Assembly: GCA_964487195.1 (NCBI GenBank)
Contig: CAZAPV010000010.1
Location: 1-23,210, forward strand
From: CAZAPV01 sp964487195
GTDB lineage: Bacteria > Patescibacteriota > Patescibacteriia > SG8-24
Length of the DNA stretch: 23,210 nucleotides
Direction: 5' to 3'
A program made the position numbers and the translations under genes. A model generated the notes under the pieces. It did not search any database. It saw only the letters and a list, made by a program, of their open reading frames with translations, and was not told the DNA's origin. This document shows positions 1 through 6,716 of this stretch, one piece after another (positions within the stretch are counted from its first letter, which is position 1; every line of letters begins with the position of its first letter).

Positions 1-1
1 C

Positions 2-97
2 GTCGCGACGAGCCGCATGGAGCGACCGCACGTGCATGCGTGGTACCTGAAACTCGGTTTCCACGACTGCGGCAAGGAATTCCGGCTCGACTTTTGA
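2..97 (+). CDS. C-terminal end of a truncated gene, possibly GNAT-type N-acetyltransferase
   Basis: An open frame enters from the left edge and stops at TGA 95-97, giving 31 residues. The tail contains WYLKLGFHDCGKEFRLDF. The pattern of an aromatic/Leu-Lys-Leu-Gly-Phe followed by a short strand resembles the last helix-strand of GNAT acetyltransferases (typically fYeklGF). Only the tail is present, so the acetyl-CoA loop cannot be checked. The next promoter and a T-rich stretch follow directly, which agrees with a gene end. The frame looks coding; the family call is tentative. Confidence 0.45.
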   Translation, partial: VATSRMERPHVHAWYLKLGFHDCGKEFRLDF

Positions 98-102
98 TTC
101 TC

Positions 103-128
103 GACCGTCGTGTCGGGGGTCTTTTTTT
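103..128 (+). terminator. weak intrinsic terminator
   Basis: GACC (103-106) can pair with GGTC (118-121), followed by seven T (122-128). The stem is short, so this is a weak candidate. It lies just after the partial gene ending at 97. Confidence 0.35.
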
Positions 129-141
129 ATTTCCGCATTCG

Positions 142-150
142 TGCTACGGT
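142..150 (+). promoter_or_regulatory. extended -10 promoter of the CYTH/AAA gene
   Basis: TGCTACGGT is an extended -10 element (TG at 142-143, -10 TACGGT at 145-150). There is no good -35; the position 17 bases upstream is only a T run. The same TACGGT box recurs at several other genes in this window. Confidence 0.55.
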
Positions 151-180
151 TTTGCCGGTTCTTTCAACCATGGAGGTTCC

Positions 181-1278
181 ATGACCGACGACGAACGCCT
201 CGAACCGTGGGAAGAAATGCGAAACGAGCGCCGTTATCTGGCGTTCGAGCTGAACAAGACGACGCTCACCGGCCCTTCCCGTCGCATCGTCCAAGGATAT
301 TACGAAAAGCCATACGACTTCTGCGTGCGCATCGTCGATGACCGAACCGCGGCGATCATCCGCACCTACGGACGCGGCGAGCAGCGCAGGAAGCGGCACG
401 TGCCGATCGGCCTCGGCGAAGCGCGGTACCTGATCAACAGCACGCCGTACGTCGTGCGCAAGACGCGCGCGATCAAGGACGGCTGGAAGGTCGACGTGTT
501 CGACCGGCCGCTCGACGACATCGTGCTGATCGAACCGCAGGTGATGATCCCCGGGGCGGCGATCGCGCCGCCGCCGTGGGCGCCGGACGCCGAAGACGTC
601 ACCGACTGGCTCACCAACCGCCATCTCGCGCACGTCACGGCCGATCTCGCGCTCGGCAGCGACGAGCTGGTCCGCACGCTCCTCCCCCGGCCGGTGCGGC
701 GCATCGTGCTCACGGGCGGTCCGTGTTCCGGCAAGACGTCGATGATGCGCCTCTTTCAGAAGGATCCGCTCGCCGCCGTGCACTGCGTCCCCGAAGCGGC
801 GACGATCCTGATCGAACAGATCGGCGCGAAGTTCCCGGCGAGCACCGCGGTCGGCCAGCGGCGTTTCCAGCGCACGATCTACCGGCTGCAGCAGAACTTC
901 GAACGGGAAGCGAAGCGGCAGGCGTGCCGCGACGGGAAAAGCGTCCTGCTCGTGGACCGCGGCACGGTCGACAACGCCGCGTACATGACGGGCGGCATCG
1001 CCGAACTCGAACAGGTCTGCCAAACGAGCATCGCCGACGAATACGCCCGCTACCACGGCGTCGTCTGCCTGGAAGTGCCGCCGACCGACGTCTACGAACG
1101 GGACAAGGACAACAACGGCGCCCGCTACGAGACGTACGAGCAGGCGGTCGCGCTCGGCGAACGGATCAAGCGCGCGTGGTCCGGCCATCCCCGCTTCACG
1201 CTCGTCGGCAACGACGGCGGCTGGGACCGAAAGGTCGCGTCCGCCCGCGCGGCGATCAACGCCCTCTTCACGGAATAA
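181..1278 (+). CDS. CYTH domain fused to a NadR/AAA_28-like P-loop kinase domain
   Basis: 365 aa from ATG 181, chosen because GGAGG (172-176) precedes it and the promoter lies further upstream. Residues ~15-122 look like a CYTH (triphosphate tunnel) domain: charged alternating strands, a KTR at 94-96 and the closing strand WKVDVFDRPLDDIVLIE. The usual first ExExK is degenerate (NERRYL). Residues ~172-362 are a P-loop NTPase of the NadR-like AAA_28 type: Walker A GGPCSGKT (179-186), PEAA (204-207) and DRG (259-261, Walker-B-like). The same two domains occur, in the opposite order, in animal TTD14-type proteins. The substrate is unknown; a nucleotide, polyphosphate or phosphorylated metabolite is plausible by family. 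The gene is monocistronic, ending in a strong terminator. Confidence 0.75.
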   Translation: MTDDERLEPWEEMRNERRYLAFELNKTTLTGPSRRIVQGYYEKPYDFCVRIVDDRTAAIIRTYGRGEQRRKRHVPIGLGEARYLINSTPYVVRKTRAIKDGWKVDVFDRPLDDIVLIEPQVMIPGAAIAPPPWAPDAEDVTDWLTNRHLAHVTADLALGSDELVRTLLPRPVRRIVLTGGPCSGKTSMMRLFQKDPLAAVHCVPEAATILIEQIGAKFPASTAVGQRRFQRTIYRLQQNFEREAKRQACRDGKSVLLVDRGTVDNAAYMTGGIAELEQVCQTSIADEYARYHGVVCLEVPPTDVYERDKDNNGARYETYEQAVALGERIKRAWSGHPRFTLVGNDGGWDRKVASARAAINALFTE

Positions 1279-1304
1279 TCCCCCAACCTCTCGGGGGATT
1301 TTTT
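1277..1304 (+). terminator. intrinsic terminator after the CYTH/AAA gene
   Basis: AATCCCCC (1277-1284) pairs with GGGGGATT (1293-1300) and is followed by a T run to 1304. The stem begins inside the TAA stop codon. Confidence 0.9.
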
Positions 1305-1310
1305 ATACGA

Positions 1311-1332
1311 AAAACCCGCCGAGAGCGGCGGG
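1311..1332 (-). terminator. intrinsic terminator of the 76-aa gene
   Basis: CCCGCCG (1315-1321) pairs with CGGCGGG (1326-1332). On the minus strand the hairpin is followed by TTTT (1314-1311). It stands back to back with the plus-strand terminator of the converging gene. Confidence 0.8.
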
Positions 1333-1338
1333 GAAGCG

Positions 1339-1569
1339 TCAGACCTTTTTTCGTTTGCGCACGACGACGGTCTCATTGCCGAACAATCTATCGAGAAGTT
1401 TCATCTGCGGCGGATAGTCGTCGACGCGCACCTCGGCATCGGCGGCGGATACGCCCGCCTTCTGCAGCGCCTCGGCGATCGTCGCGCCGGCGGATCCTGG
1501 AATATCGACGCGCGTAGTGAACGTGACTTCATCGTGCTCGTTGATCGCAATGACGCGGACGTTGTGCAT
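1339..1569 (-). CDS. small uncharacterised protein, 76 aa
   Basis: I do not recognise this family. An upstream in-frame TTG at 1575 is only one base from the AGGAGG (1582-1577), whereas ATG 1569 has a normal 7-base spacing, so 1569 is the start. The protein begins MHNVRVIAINEHDEVTF, has a middle helix-like stretch (GATIAEALQKAGVSAADAEV) and ends in a basic tail (VVVRKRKKV). There is no signal peptide or membrane segment, so it is probably cytoplasmic with a compact alpha/beta fold. A TTGACT lies upstream at 1606-1611 but its -10 is poor. The gene converges on the CYTH/AAA gene and has its own terminator. The coding call is good because of SD, terminator and composition; the function is unknown. 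Confidence 0.7.
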   Translation of the reverse strand: MHNVRVIAINEHDEVTFTTRVDIPGSAGATIAEALQKAGVSAADAEVRVDDYPPQMKLLDRLFGNETVVVRKRKKV

Positions 1570-1625
1570 GTGCAATCCTCCTTGTGTCCACTTGTTCTAC
1601 GTTATCCCGCGGAAAAAGTCAAGAT

Positions 1626-1653
1626 GAAAAAACACCGCGGGAGTCCGCGGTGT
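1626..1653 (-). terminator. intrinsic terminator of the first EEP lipoprotein gene
   Basis: ACACCGCGG (1632-1640) pairs with CCGCGGTGT (1645-1653) with a 4-base loop, followed on the minus strand by TTTTTT (1632-1627). Confidence 0.9.
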
Positions 1654-1654
1654 G

Positions 1655-2914
1655 TCATTGAGGGATGATCTTTTTGATCGCGTCGCCGTATGCCTTTACC
1701 GGATCGGCGATCACCGCCGGATCCGGCTGGATCAGCAGCTTCACCCGCACCCCGTAGTGGTCGGAGAGGTTGGTGACGACCGGCTTGCTGTCGTAGCCGG
1801 TGATCGTCGCCGGCGTATCGAACAGCCGGTCGACGCAGCGCGACTGGAGCTGCGTGCCGGTCTGCGCATTGCGGATGAACACGTGGTCGACGAGCGACGA
1901 GGATCTTCCGTACCGGAGCGTGTTATCGCCGCAGATGCTGCAGAACGGCGGCTGCGAATCCGCGGCCGGACTCGTGAAACCGAGCTGCAGCGCCGCGTCC
2001 CACACCGTTTTTGACGATGCATTAATCGTCGAAGAGAGCGCGGGGCCGGCGTTCATGTCGCCGAGCAGCAGCGACGGCCTGCCGTTCGCCCGCGCGAACA
2101 GGCGATCGGAGATCATCTTCAATTCGGCGATCTGCTCGTCCTCCCAGGTGGCGAACCCGGACTGCGACGGCGGGATCGCGTCGGGCGACGACAGATGCGC
2201 GCACGCGACTTCGACCGAACCGTACTGCGGGACGTCCACCCTCGCGAGCAGCGCCACGCGGTTCGCGCCGCTCGAGATCAGCTGCACCACTTCCTTGTTC
2301 TTCAACTTCCACCGCGACGCCAGGATGACGTCGTTGCGGCCGCCTTGGATGCGCGACGCGCCGTCCGAGGTGCAGAGGTTCACGATGCCGTCCGGCGATT
2401 TGCCGGCCGACGCCGCGAGGCAGTTGAGGCAGCCCTTGTCGCGCAGGTAGACGTTCGTCAGTTCGCCGTGGCACTGATCGAGCGCGCAGATCGTCGTCTG
2501 CTCGTCCGGCACATCGGCGCACCGTTTGCGGACGCACGACTGCAGCGGACGAAGCTCGTCCGCCGTGCACGTATCCTCGTACGATTCGCCGAGGCCGCTC
2601 GTGTCGATCGTGAGCACGTTCGTCGGCGGAAGGCCGAGCGCCGCGATCACGGCGTCCGATCCGTCCTTGGTCCACACCTCCTGCAGACAGAGAACGTCGA
2701 ACTCGGTCGCCGCGATGGCCGCGGCGACAGGCGCCGTTCGCGGGGTCGCGAGCGACACCATCCCCGGGCCGAGCGCCGCGTTGTACGTCACCGCGGTGAG
2801 CTGCGCGTCGATCGGACCGCATCGATCATGGAGGGCGTTGCCGCCCCCGCTTTTTCCGCACGACGCCGTCAAAACGGCGGTCGCGCACATGAGCGTGATC
2901 AGCCTGTTTCGCAT
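1655..2914 (-). CDS. exported endonuclease/exonuclease/phosphatase family lipoprotein with Cys-rich insertion
   Basis: 419 aa from ATG 2914, preceded by AAGGAG. A signal peptide ends in the lipobox LTASC (C19), so the protein should be lipid-anchored outside the membrane. EEP-fold motifs appear in order: TYNAA (N45), LQEV (E79), CAHLS (H240), GDMN (D286, N288), VDHVF (D343, H344) and SDHYG (D385, H386). These are the usual metal-binding and catalytic residues of the DNase I/sphingomyelinase-like superfamily; whether the target is nucleic acid or a phosphoester lipid cannot be told. Residues 116-181 carry a Cys grid absent from typical members: C-x10-C-x4-C-x10-C-x4-C-x13-C-x2-C-x15-C. A CxxC lies at 325-328. 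A paralogue with the same grid lies at 11688-12908. Monocistronic. Confidence 0.85.
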   Translation of the reverse strand: MRNRLITLMCATAVLTASCGKSGGGNALHDRCGPIDAQLTAVTYNAALGPGMVSLATPRTAPVAAAIAATEFDVLCLQEVWTKDGSDAVIAALGLPPTNVLTIDTSGLGESYEDTCTADELRPLQSCVRKRCADVPDEQTTICALDQCHGELTNVYLRDKGCLNCLAASAGKSPDGIVNLCTSDGASRIQGGRNDVILASRWKLKNKEVVQLISSGANRVALLARVDVPQYGSVEVACAHLSSPDAIPPSQSGFATWEDEQIAELKMISDRLFARANGRPSLLLGDMNAGPALSSTINASSKTVWDAALQLGFTSPAADSQPPFCSICGDNTLRYGRSSSLVDHVFIRNAQTGTQLQSRCVDRLFDTPATITGYDSKPVVTNLSDHYGVRVKLLIQPDPAVIADPVKAYGDAIKKIIPQ

Positions 2915-2942
2915 GGCATCTCCTTTGAAAAGGACTGTTGCC

Positions 2943-2970
2943 ACCTTACCCCGCCGGCGCCGATTTGCAA
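2943..2970 (-). promoter_or_regulatory. promoter of the first EEP lipoprotein gene
   Basis: On the minus strand: -35 TTGCAA (2970-2965), 16-base spacer, -10 TAAGGT (2948-2943), about 29 bases before the ATG. Confidence 0.65.
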
Positions 2971-2975
2971 GGATG

Positions 2976-3000
2976 AAAAAAGCCCCGTTCAGACGGGGCT
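2976..3000 (-). terminator. intrinsic terminator overlapping the end of the aldehyde dehydrogenase gene
   Basis: AGCCCCGT (2981-2988) pairs with ACGGGGCT (2993-3000). On the minus strand the hairpin is followed by TTTTTT. The stop codon TGA (2991-2989) lies in the 4-base loop, and the last codons form the 5' arm. Confidence 0.85.
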
Positions 3001-4359
3001 TGTGACGGTTTTGATGTTGACGAACTCTTTGAGTCCGTACGTGCCGAGCTCGCGGCCGTAGCCGGATTTGTTGATCCCGCCGAACGGAAGACGCGGATCG
3101 GACTTCGGGCCGGCGTTGATCGCGACGAAGCCGGCGTTGATCCGGCCGGCGAGTGTCTTCGCCTTTTCGACATCCCAGCTCCAGATCGACGCGCCGAGAC
3201 CGAACCGCGTGTCATTCGCGACGCGGATCGCTTCTTCCTCGTCCGCGACCGTGATGATCGGCGCGACCGGTCCGAACGTCTCTTCGTCGAACACCGGCAT
3301 CCCTTTCGTGACGTTCGCGAGGATCGTCGGCGGATAGAAGAACCCGCGACCTGACGGACGGACGCCGCCCATCACGATCGTCGCGCCTCGTCTGACCGAT
3401 TCATCGACCTGCCAGGCGATCACGTCGCGTCCGCCTTGGGACGCAAGCGGCCCGAGCGTCGTCTTCTCCCACATCGGATCACCCATGATGACTTTGCCGA
3501 ACTCGTGCGCCAGCAGCTCGGTGAACCGCTCTGCAACGCCGCGGACGACGATGAACCGCTTCGCCGCGACGCAGCTCTGCCCGGCGTTCATGAGACGCAT
3601 CGACGCGCCGTTCCTCGCCGCGAGATGCAGCTGGGCGTCGTCGAGCACGATGAACGGATCGCTCCCGCCGAGCTCGAGCACCGCTTTCTTGATTTCGCGC
3701 GCGGCGATCGACGCGACCGCGCTCCCTGCGTGGACGCTCCCGGTGAGCGTCACCGCCTTCACGCGTTGATCTTGGATGAGACCCGGGACTCTTTCTTCGC
3801 TCACCCGGACGTTCTGGAATACGCCGCGCGGAAAACCGGCGTGAAGGAACAACCATTCCAACGCCCGCGCGCACCGCTGCACGTTCGGCGCGTGCTTGAG
3901 CAGCACAACGTTGCCAGCCATGATCGCCGGCGTCGCCGCGCGGATCACCTGCCAGAACGGATAGTTCCACGGCATGATCGCGAGCACGACCCCGAGCGGC
4001 TCGAACCACACGCATGCTACCTTGCCGTCAACGTCCGACCGTTCCTCCGCGAGCATCTTCTCGGCGTTCTCTGCGTAGTAGTCGCAGACGAACGCGCACT
4101 TTTCGATCTCGGAGAACGCCGCGGCGTGCGGACGGCCCATCTCTTCGGAGATGAAATGCGCGAACGATGAACGGTGCTCCTGCAGTATCCCCGCGAGCCG
4201 CCTCATCGGCGCCGCGCGCTCGGCGAACGACTGCACGCGCCATGTCGTGAACGCGGCGTCGGCGGCAAGGAGCTGCTGAATAACCGCGGAGTGGTCATCC
4301 TCCGGAAACGTCTCGATCACCTCTTCGGTCGCCGGATTGATTGAAATGAACTGTGTCAT
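2989..4359 (-). CDS. NAD(P)-dependent aldehyde dehydrogenase, succinate-semialdehyde dehydrogenase-like
   Basis: 456 aa, a usual length for the short SSADH-type ALDH class. It starts at ATG 4359 behind GAGGAGG. Family motifs: PWNYPFWQ (catalytic N132), LLKHA (cofactor K155), LTGSV (205-209), general base E229 in LELGGSDPF, catalytic Cys C263 in NAGQSCVAAKR, and EETFGPV (359-365). It should oxidise an aldehyde to the acid in the cytoplasm. Similarity in style to Sad/GabD proteins suggests succinate semialdehyde or a general detoxifying role, but the substrate cannot be fixed. It is divergent from a peroxiredoxin gene with overlapping promoters, which hints at a shared stress response. No GABA-shunt neighbour is present. 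Confidence 0.88.
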   Translation of the reverse strand: MTQFISINPATEEVIETFPEDDHSAVIQQLLAADAAFTTWRVQSFAERAAPMRRLAGILQEHRSSFAHFISEEMGRPHAAAFSEIEKCAFVCDYYAENAEKMLAEERSDVDGKVACVWFEPLGVVLAIMPWNYPFWQVIRAATPAIMAGNVVLLKHAPNVQRCARALEWLFLHAGFPRGVFQNVRVSEERVPGLIQDQRVKAVTLTGSVHAGSAVASIAAREIKKAVLELGGSDPFIVLDDAQLHLAARNGASMRLMNAGQSCVAAKRFIVVRGVAERFTELLAHEFGKVIMGDPMWEKTTLGPLASQGGRDVIAWQVDESVRRGATIVMGGVRPSGRGFFYPPTILANVTKGMPVFDEETFGPVAPIITVADEEEAIRVANDTRFGLGASIWSWDVEKAKTLAGRINAGFVAINAGPKSDPRLPFGGINKSGYGRELGTYGLKEFVNIKTVTSPV

Positions 4360-4377
4360 TCGTTCCTCCTCGGCCGC

Positions 4378-4406
4378 ACCGTACAGCGTCCGGGGGCTTT
4401 ACGCAA
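4378..4406 (-). promoter_or_regulatory. promoter of the aldehyde dehydrogenase gene
   Basis: Minus strand: -35 TTGCGT (4406-4401), 17-base spacer, -10 TACGGT (4383-4378). Its -35 overlaps the -35 of the divergent peroxiredoxin promoter at 4401-4403. Confidence 0.65.
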
Positions 4407-4426
4407 CCGTCCGAACGCGCTACGCT
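4398..4426 (+). promoter_or_regulatory. promoter of the peroxiredoxin gene
   Basis: Plus strand: -35 TTTACG (4398-4403), 17-base spacer, -10 TACGCT (4421-4426). The predicted transcript start near 4433 leaves a leader of about 25 bases without an SD site. Confidence 0.6.
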
Positions 4427-4457
4427 GATCCCGCATTACTCATGAAACCATCCTTCT

Positions 4458-5039
4458 ATGCCACAAGGTTGCGGCGGCAATTGCGCATGCGATGACGATG
4501 ACAAGGAATCGGGCAGCGTGCAGATCAACGCGCCGGCGCCGGCGTTTCGGAACGTCGTCGCCTATCACAAAGGCGAATTTACGAACGTGAGTCTCGCGGA
4601 CTACCGCGGCAAATGGCTGGTGTTCTTCTTTTACCCGCGCGATTTCACGTTCATCTGCCCCACGGAGATCAAAGGATTCGCCAAAATGGAAGGCGAATTC
4701 AAAAAACTCGGCGCGGAGATCCTCGCGGCGTCCACGGATTCCGAATGGAGCCACAAGACCTGGCTGGAACGCGACCTGCCCGAAGTGCAGTACCCCGTGC
4801 TCGCCGATACGACGCTCGAAATCAGCCGCGCGTACAACGTGCTCGGCGACGACGGCGCCGCGGACCGCGGACTGTTCATCATCGACCCCGACGGGATCGT
4901 GCGCTACATCGTGGTGTCCGCCGGTTCAGTGGGCCGCTCGGTGAAAGAAACGCTGCGCGTACTCAAAGCGGTGCAGACCGGCGAACGCTGCCCGCTCGAT
5001 TGGGAAGAGGGAGAAAAGACGCTGGGAAAAGCGTCCTGA
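4458..5039 (+). CDS. peroxiredoxin, AhpC/Prx1-type 2-Cys
   Basis: 193 aa. It reduces hydrogen peroxide or alkyl hydroperoxides in the cytoplasm. The thioredoxin-like fold shows the peroxidatic motif FTFICPTE (C67) and the resolving Cys in GERCPLDW (C178), so it is a typical 2-Cys enzyme. The first 20 residues are unusual: MPQGCGGNCACDDDDKESG, with Cys at 5, 9 and 11 followed by an acidic run. Normal AhpC proteins begin close to VQINAPAPAF, which starts here at residue 21 with a GTG-encoded Val (4518-4520). ATG 4458 is the better-placed start relative to the promoter, although neither start has a Shine-Dalgarno site. No AhpF or thioredoxin reductase lies nearby, so the reductant is unknown. 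Divergent from the aldehyde dehydrogenase. Confidence 0.9.
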   Translation: MPQGCGGNCACDDDDKESGSVQINAPAPAFRNVVAYHKGEFTNVSLADYRGKWLVFFFYPRDFTFICPTEIKGFAKMEGEFKKLGAEILAASTDSEWSHKTWLERDLPEVQYPVLADTTLEISRAYNVLGDDGAADRGLFIIDPDGIVRYIVVSAGSVGRSVKETLRVLKAVQTGERCPLDWEEGEKTLGKAS

Positions 5040-5048
5040 ACGCAAAAG

Positions 5049-5080
5049 AAAAATCCCTCGCAAAGATGCGAGGGATTTTT
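5049..5080. terminator. bidirectional intrinsic terminator
   Basis: A perfect 14-bp inverted repeat (5049-5062 with 5067-5080, loop AAGA) has A5 at one end and T5 at the other, so it can end both the peroxiredoxin transcript (+) and the converging lipoprotein transcript (-). Confidence 0.92.
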
Positions 5081-5082
5081 GA

Positions 5083-5694
5083 TTATTCGTGGTACAGCGG
5101 ATCCGTGGTTGGGTTCGCGCACTTCATGAGCGCGGGATGTCCCCACGGATTGGCGCAGCCGGTCGCCGTGCGAATGAGCACGTCCTTGTAGAGAAAGAAG
5201 CTCGGCGTCGTGACGATGACGTTCGGCTCCTGGAAGCCGGCGCGCCAGCGGCACGGGCATTCGGGCGTCGGCGTCTGATGCTTCGCCGGATCGCATCCGG
5301 GCGTGAGGAGCGGGAGCACCTGCTGCGTCTTGTCGCAGTTCAGCGTCCAGTCGTCCGGCACCTTCACGACGATGCACGATCGCGGGAGCGGCAGCGCGAA
5401 CGTGTCGGCTCTGCACACACCCGCCTTGACGACGTCGGCGGGAATCCGCGGAGGATCCCCGAACGTCTCGGTGAGACACCGCTCCACTTCGTCGGTGACG
5501 CGGTCCACCAGCGCGGCAGACACCTTCTGGCCGGTCGGATCGACGCGTATGCCGTTCGGCGTGGTGAACGCCGGCGCGATGTCGTACGAGAATCCGTAAT
5601 GGTATTGCACGAGACGGCTCCCGCAATCGTCGGCCGGCCCGCACGCGCCGAGCAACGCGAAGCCGCACAACACGGTAAAGAGCAATGAACGCAT
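5083..5694 (-). CDS. cysteine-rich lipoprotein of unknown function, possible inactive metallopeptidase
   Basis: 203 aa from ATG 5694, with GGAGG five bases upstream. The start is set by SD and signal peptide; the reading frame stays open further upstream. The signal peptide ends in the lipobox LLGAC (C18). The mature part has nine further Cys (C24, C73, C94, C107, C120, C134, C146, C148, C180, plus C192 near the end), suggesting disulfides outside the membrane. Near the C-terminus, TPSFFLYKDVLIRTATGC followed by WGHPALMKC has the spacing of a zinc-peptidase helix with KHELIH-like consensus, but the HExxH positions read DVLIR. It could be a degenerate peptidase or an unrelated fold; no family is assigned with confidence. 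It converges on the peroxiredoxin gene. Confidence 0.7.
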   Translation of the reverse strand: MRSLLFTVLCGFALLGACGPADDCGSRLVQYHYGFSYDIAPAFTTPNGIRVDPTGQKVSAALVDRVTDEVERCLTETFGDPPRIPADVVKAGVCRADTFALPLPRSCIVVKVPDDWTLNCDKTQQVLPLLTPGCDPAKHQTPTPECPCRWRAGFQEPNVIVTTPSFFLYKDVLIRTATGCANPWGHPALMKCANPTTDPLYHE

Positions 5695-5711
5695 CTGTTC
5701 CTCCTGTCCGA

Positions 5712-5740
5712 AGCCAACCAAAAAAATGATCTTTTGTCAA
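5712..5740 (-). promoter_or_regulatory. candidate promoter of the Cys-rich lipoprotein gene
   Basis: Minus strand TTGACA (5740-5735) is a perfect -35. The hexamer at 17-base spacing, TTGGCT (5717-5712), is a poor -10. It is divergent from the PNP promoter at 5747-5775. Confidence 0.4.
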
Positions 5741-5746
5741 ACGGGA

Positions 5747-5775
5747 TTGACTGAAGAACGCCGTTCGACTACGGT
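5747..5775 (+). promoter_or_regulatory. promoter of the purine nucleoside phosphorylase gene
   Basis: -35 TTGACT (5747-5752), 17-base spacer, -10 TACGGT (5770-5775). It is followed by the ACGGAGG ribosome-binding site and ATG 5798. Confidence 0.75.
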
Positions 5776-5797
5776 ACCGGCCACGGAGGTTCTTTCC

Positions 5798-6658
5798 ATG
5801 ATCAGAAACGTCGACTGTACGGTGCGTGCGCGGAAAGCGCAGCGGGTGATCCAAGAAAAGATGGGGCATGACCGGACGATCCCGGTCGGCATCATCCTCG
5901 GCAGCGGCTGGGGAGATTCGCTCTCCGAATTGCGCGACGGGTGCGTGATTCCGTTCGAGACGATTCCCGGCTTCGAACCGTTGCTCGGCCACCACGGCGT
6001 TCCCGGCCACGCGCGCGAGCTGGTGGTCGGCGAGATCGGCACAACGCCGATCGCGGCGCTGCGCGGCAGGATCCATCTGAACGAATCATGCGGCGACCGC
6101 AAGATCGTCGACATCGTCCGGCTGCAGGTGGAGATGCTGATCATGCTCGGCGTCAAACGGCTGATCCTCACGTGCGCGGCCGGCGGCCTCGCAGGCGGTC
6201 CGTCTCCGGTAGTCGCCGGCGACGTGGTGTTCATCGACGGTTTCGTCACCTGTTTCGCGCCGCCGATGCCGCTCTACCCCGGCGAGTTCTGCGATCCGGA
6301 GAGCGCGATCGACTACGCGACCTTGCAAATGGTATCCGTCCGTGCCGCCTACGGTCCGGATCGCCCACGGCTTCGCGAACACATGGGCGGACACGTGATG
6401 CTCCCCGGTCCGCAGTTCGAAGGGCGCCGGTACGACAAGACGCTGCTCGCGCAGACCGGCGCCAAGATCGTGAGCATGAGCATGCTCCCCGAGGCGTGCG
6501 TCGCCGCGCTGTACCCGGACGTCAAGGTGCTGCCGATCGCCTACGTCACGAACGGCCCGAACGACGAGCATTCGCACGAGGCGAACCTGGAACGCGCGCA
6601 AAAAGACGCGGCCGCGCTCGGCGCGTACCTCCGGCTCGCGGTCACCGCCATCGGTTGA
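5798..6658 (+). CDS. purine nucleoside phosphorylase, trimeric PNP family
   Basis: 286 aa from ATG 5798, chosen because CGGAGG lies just upstream and the promoter excludes the longer open frame. It should split purine nucleosides with phosphate into base and ribose-1-phosphate in the cytoplasm. Motifs compared with human PNP: GSGWG (35-39, phosphate loop); GRIHLNES (90-97), with the Arg and His kept but the base-stacking Tyr replaced by Asn; TCAAGG (125-130); GPQFE (204-208, purine Glu); SMSMLPE (226-232); YVTN (249-252, purine Asn). The core catalytic set is kept, but the purine pocket and the GADAVGMST-like loop differ, so the preferred base may be unusual. It may be co-transcribed with the 92-aa gene, since no terminator separates them. 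Confidence 0.85.
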   Translation: MIRNVDCTVRARKAQRVIQEKMGHDRTIPVGIILGSGWGDSLSELRDGCVIPFETIPGFEPLLGHHGVPGHARELVVGEIGTTPIAALRGRIHLNESCGDRKIVDIVRLQVEMLIMLGVKRLILTCAAGGLAGGPSPVVAGDVVFIDGFVTCFAPPMPLYPGEFCDPESAIDYATLQMVSVRAAYGPDRPRLREHMGGHVMLPGPQFEGRRYDKTLLAQTGAKIVSMSMLPEACVAALYPDVKVLPIAYVTNGPNDEHSHEANLERAQKDAAALGAYLRLAVTAIG

Positions 6659-6683
6659 CACGGCGGTCCGCGTCTGCTATGCT
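6655..6683 (+). promoter_or_regulatory. promoter of the 92-aa gene, overlapping the PNP stop codon
   Basis: -35 TTGACA (6655-6660) contains the PNP TGA stop (6656-6658). After a 17-base spacer comes the extended -10 TGCTATGCT (-10 hexamer 6678-6683). Confidence 0.75.
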
Positions 6684-6716
6684 TGACGGTCGCTTTTTCA
6701 CATAGGAGGTGGCGAC

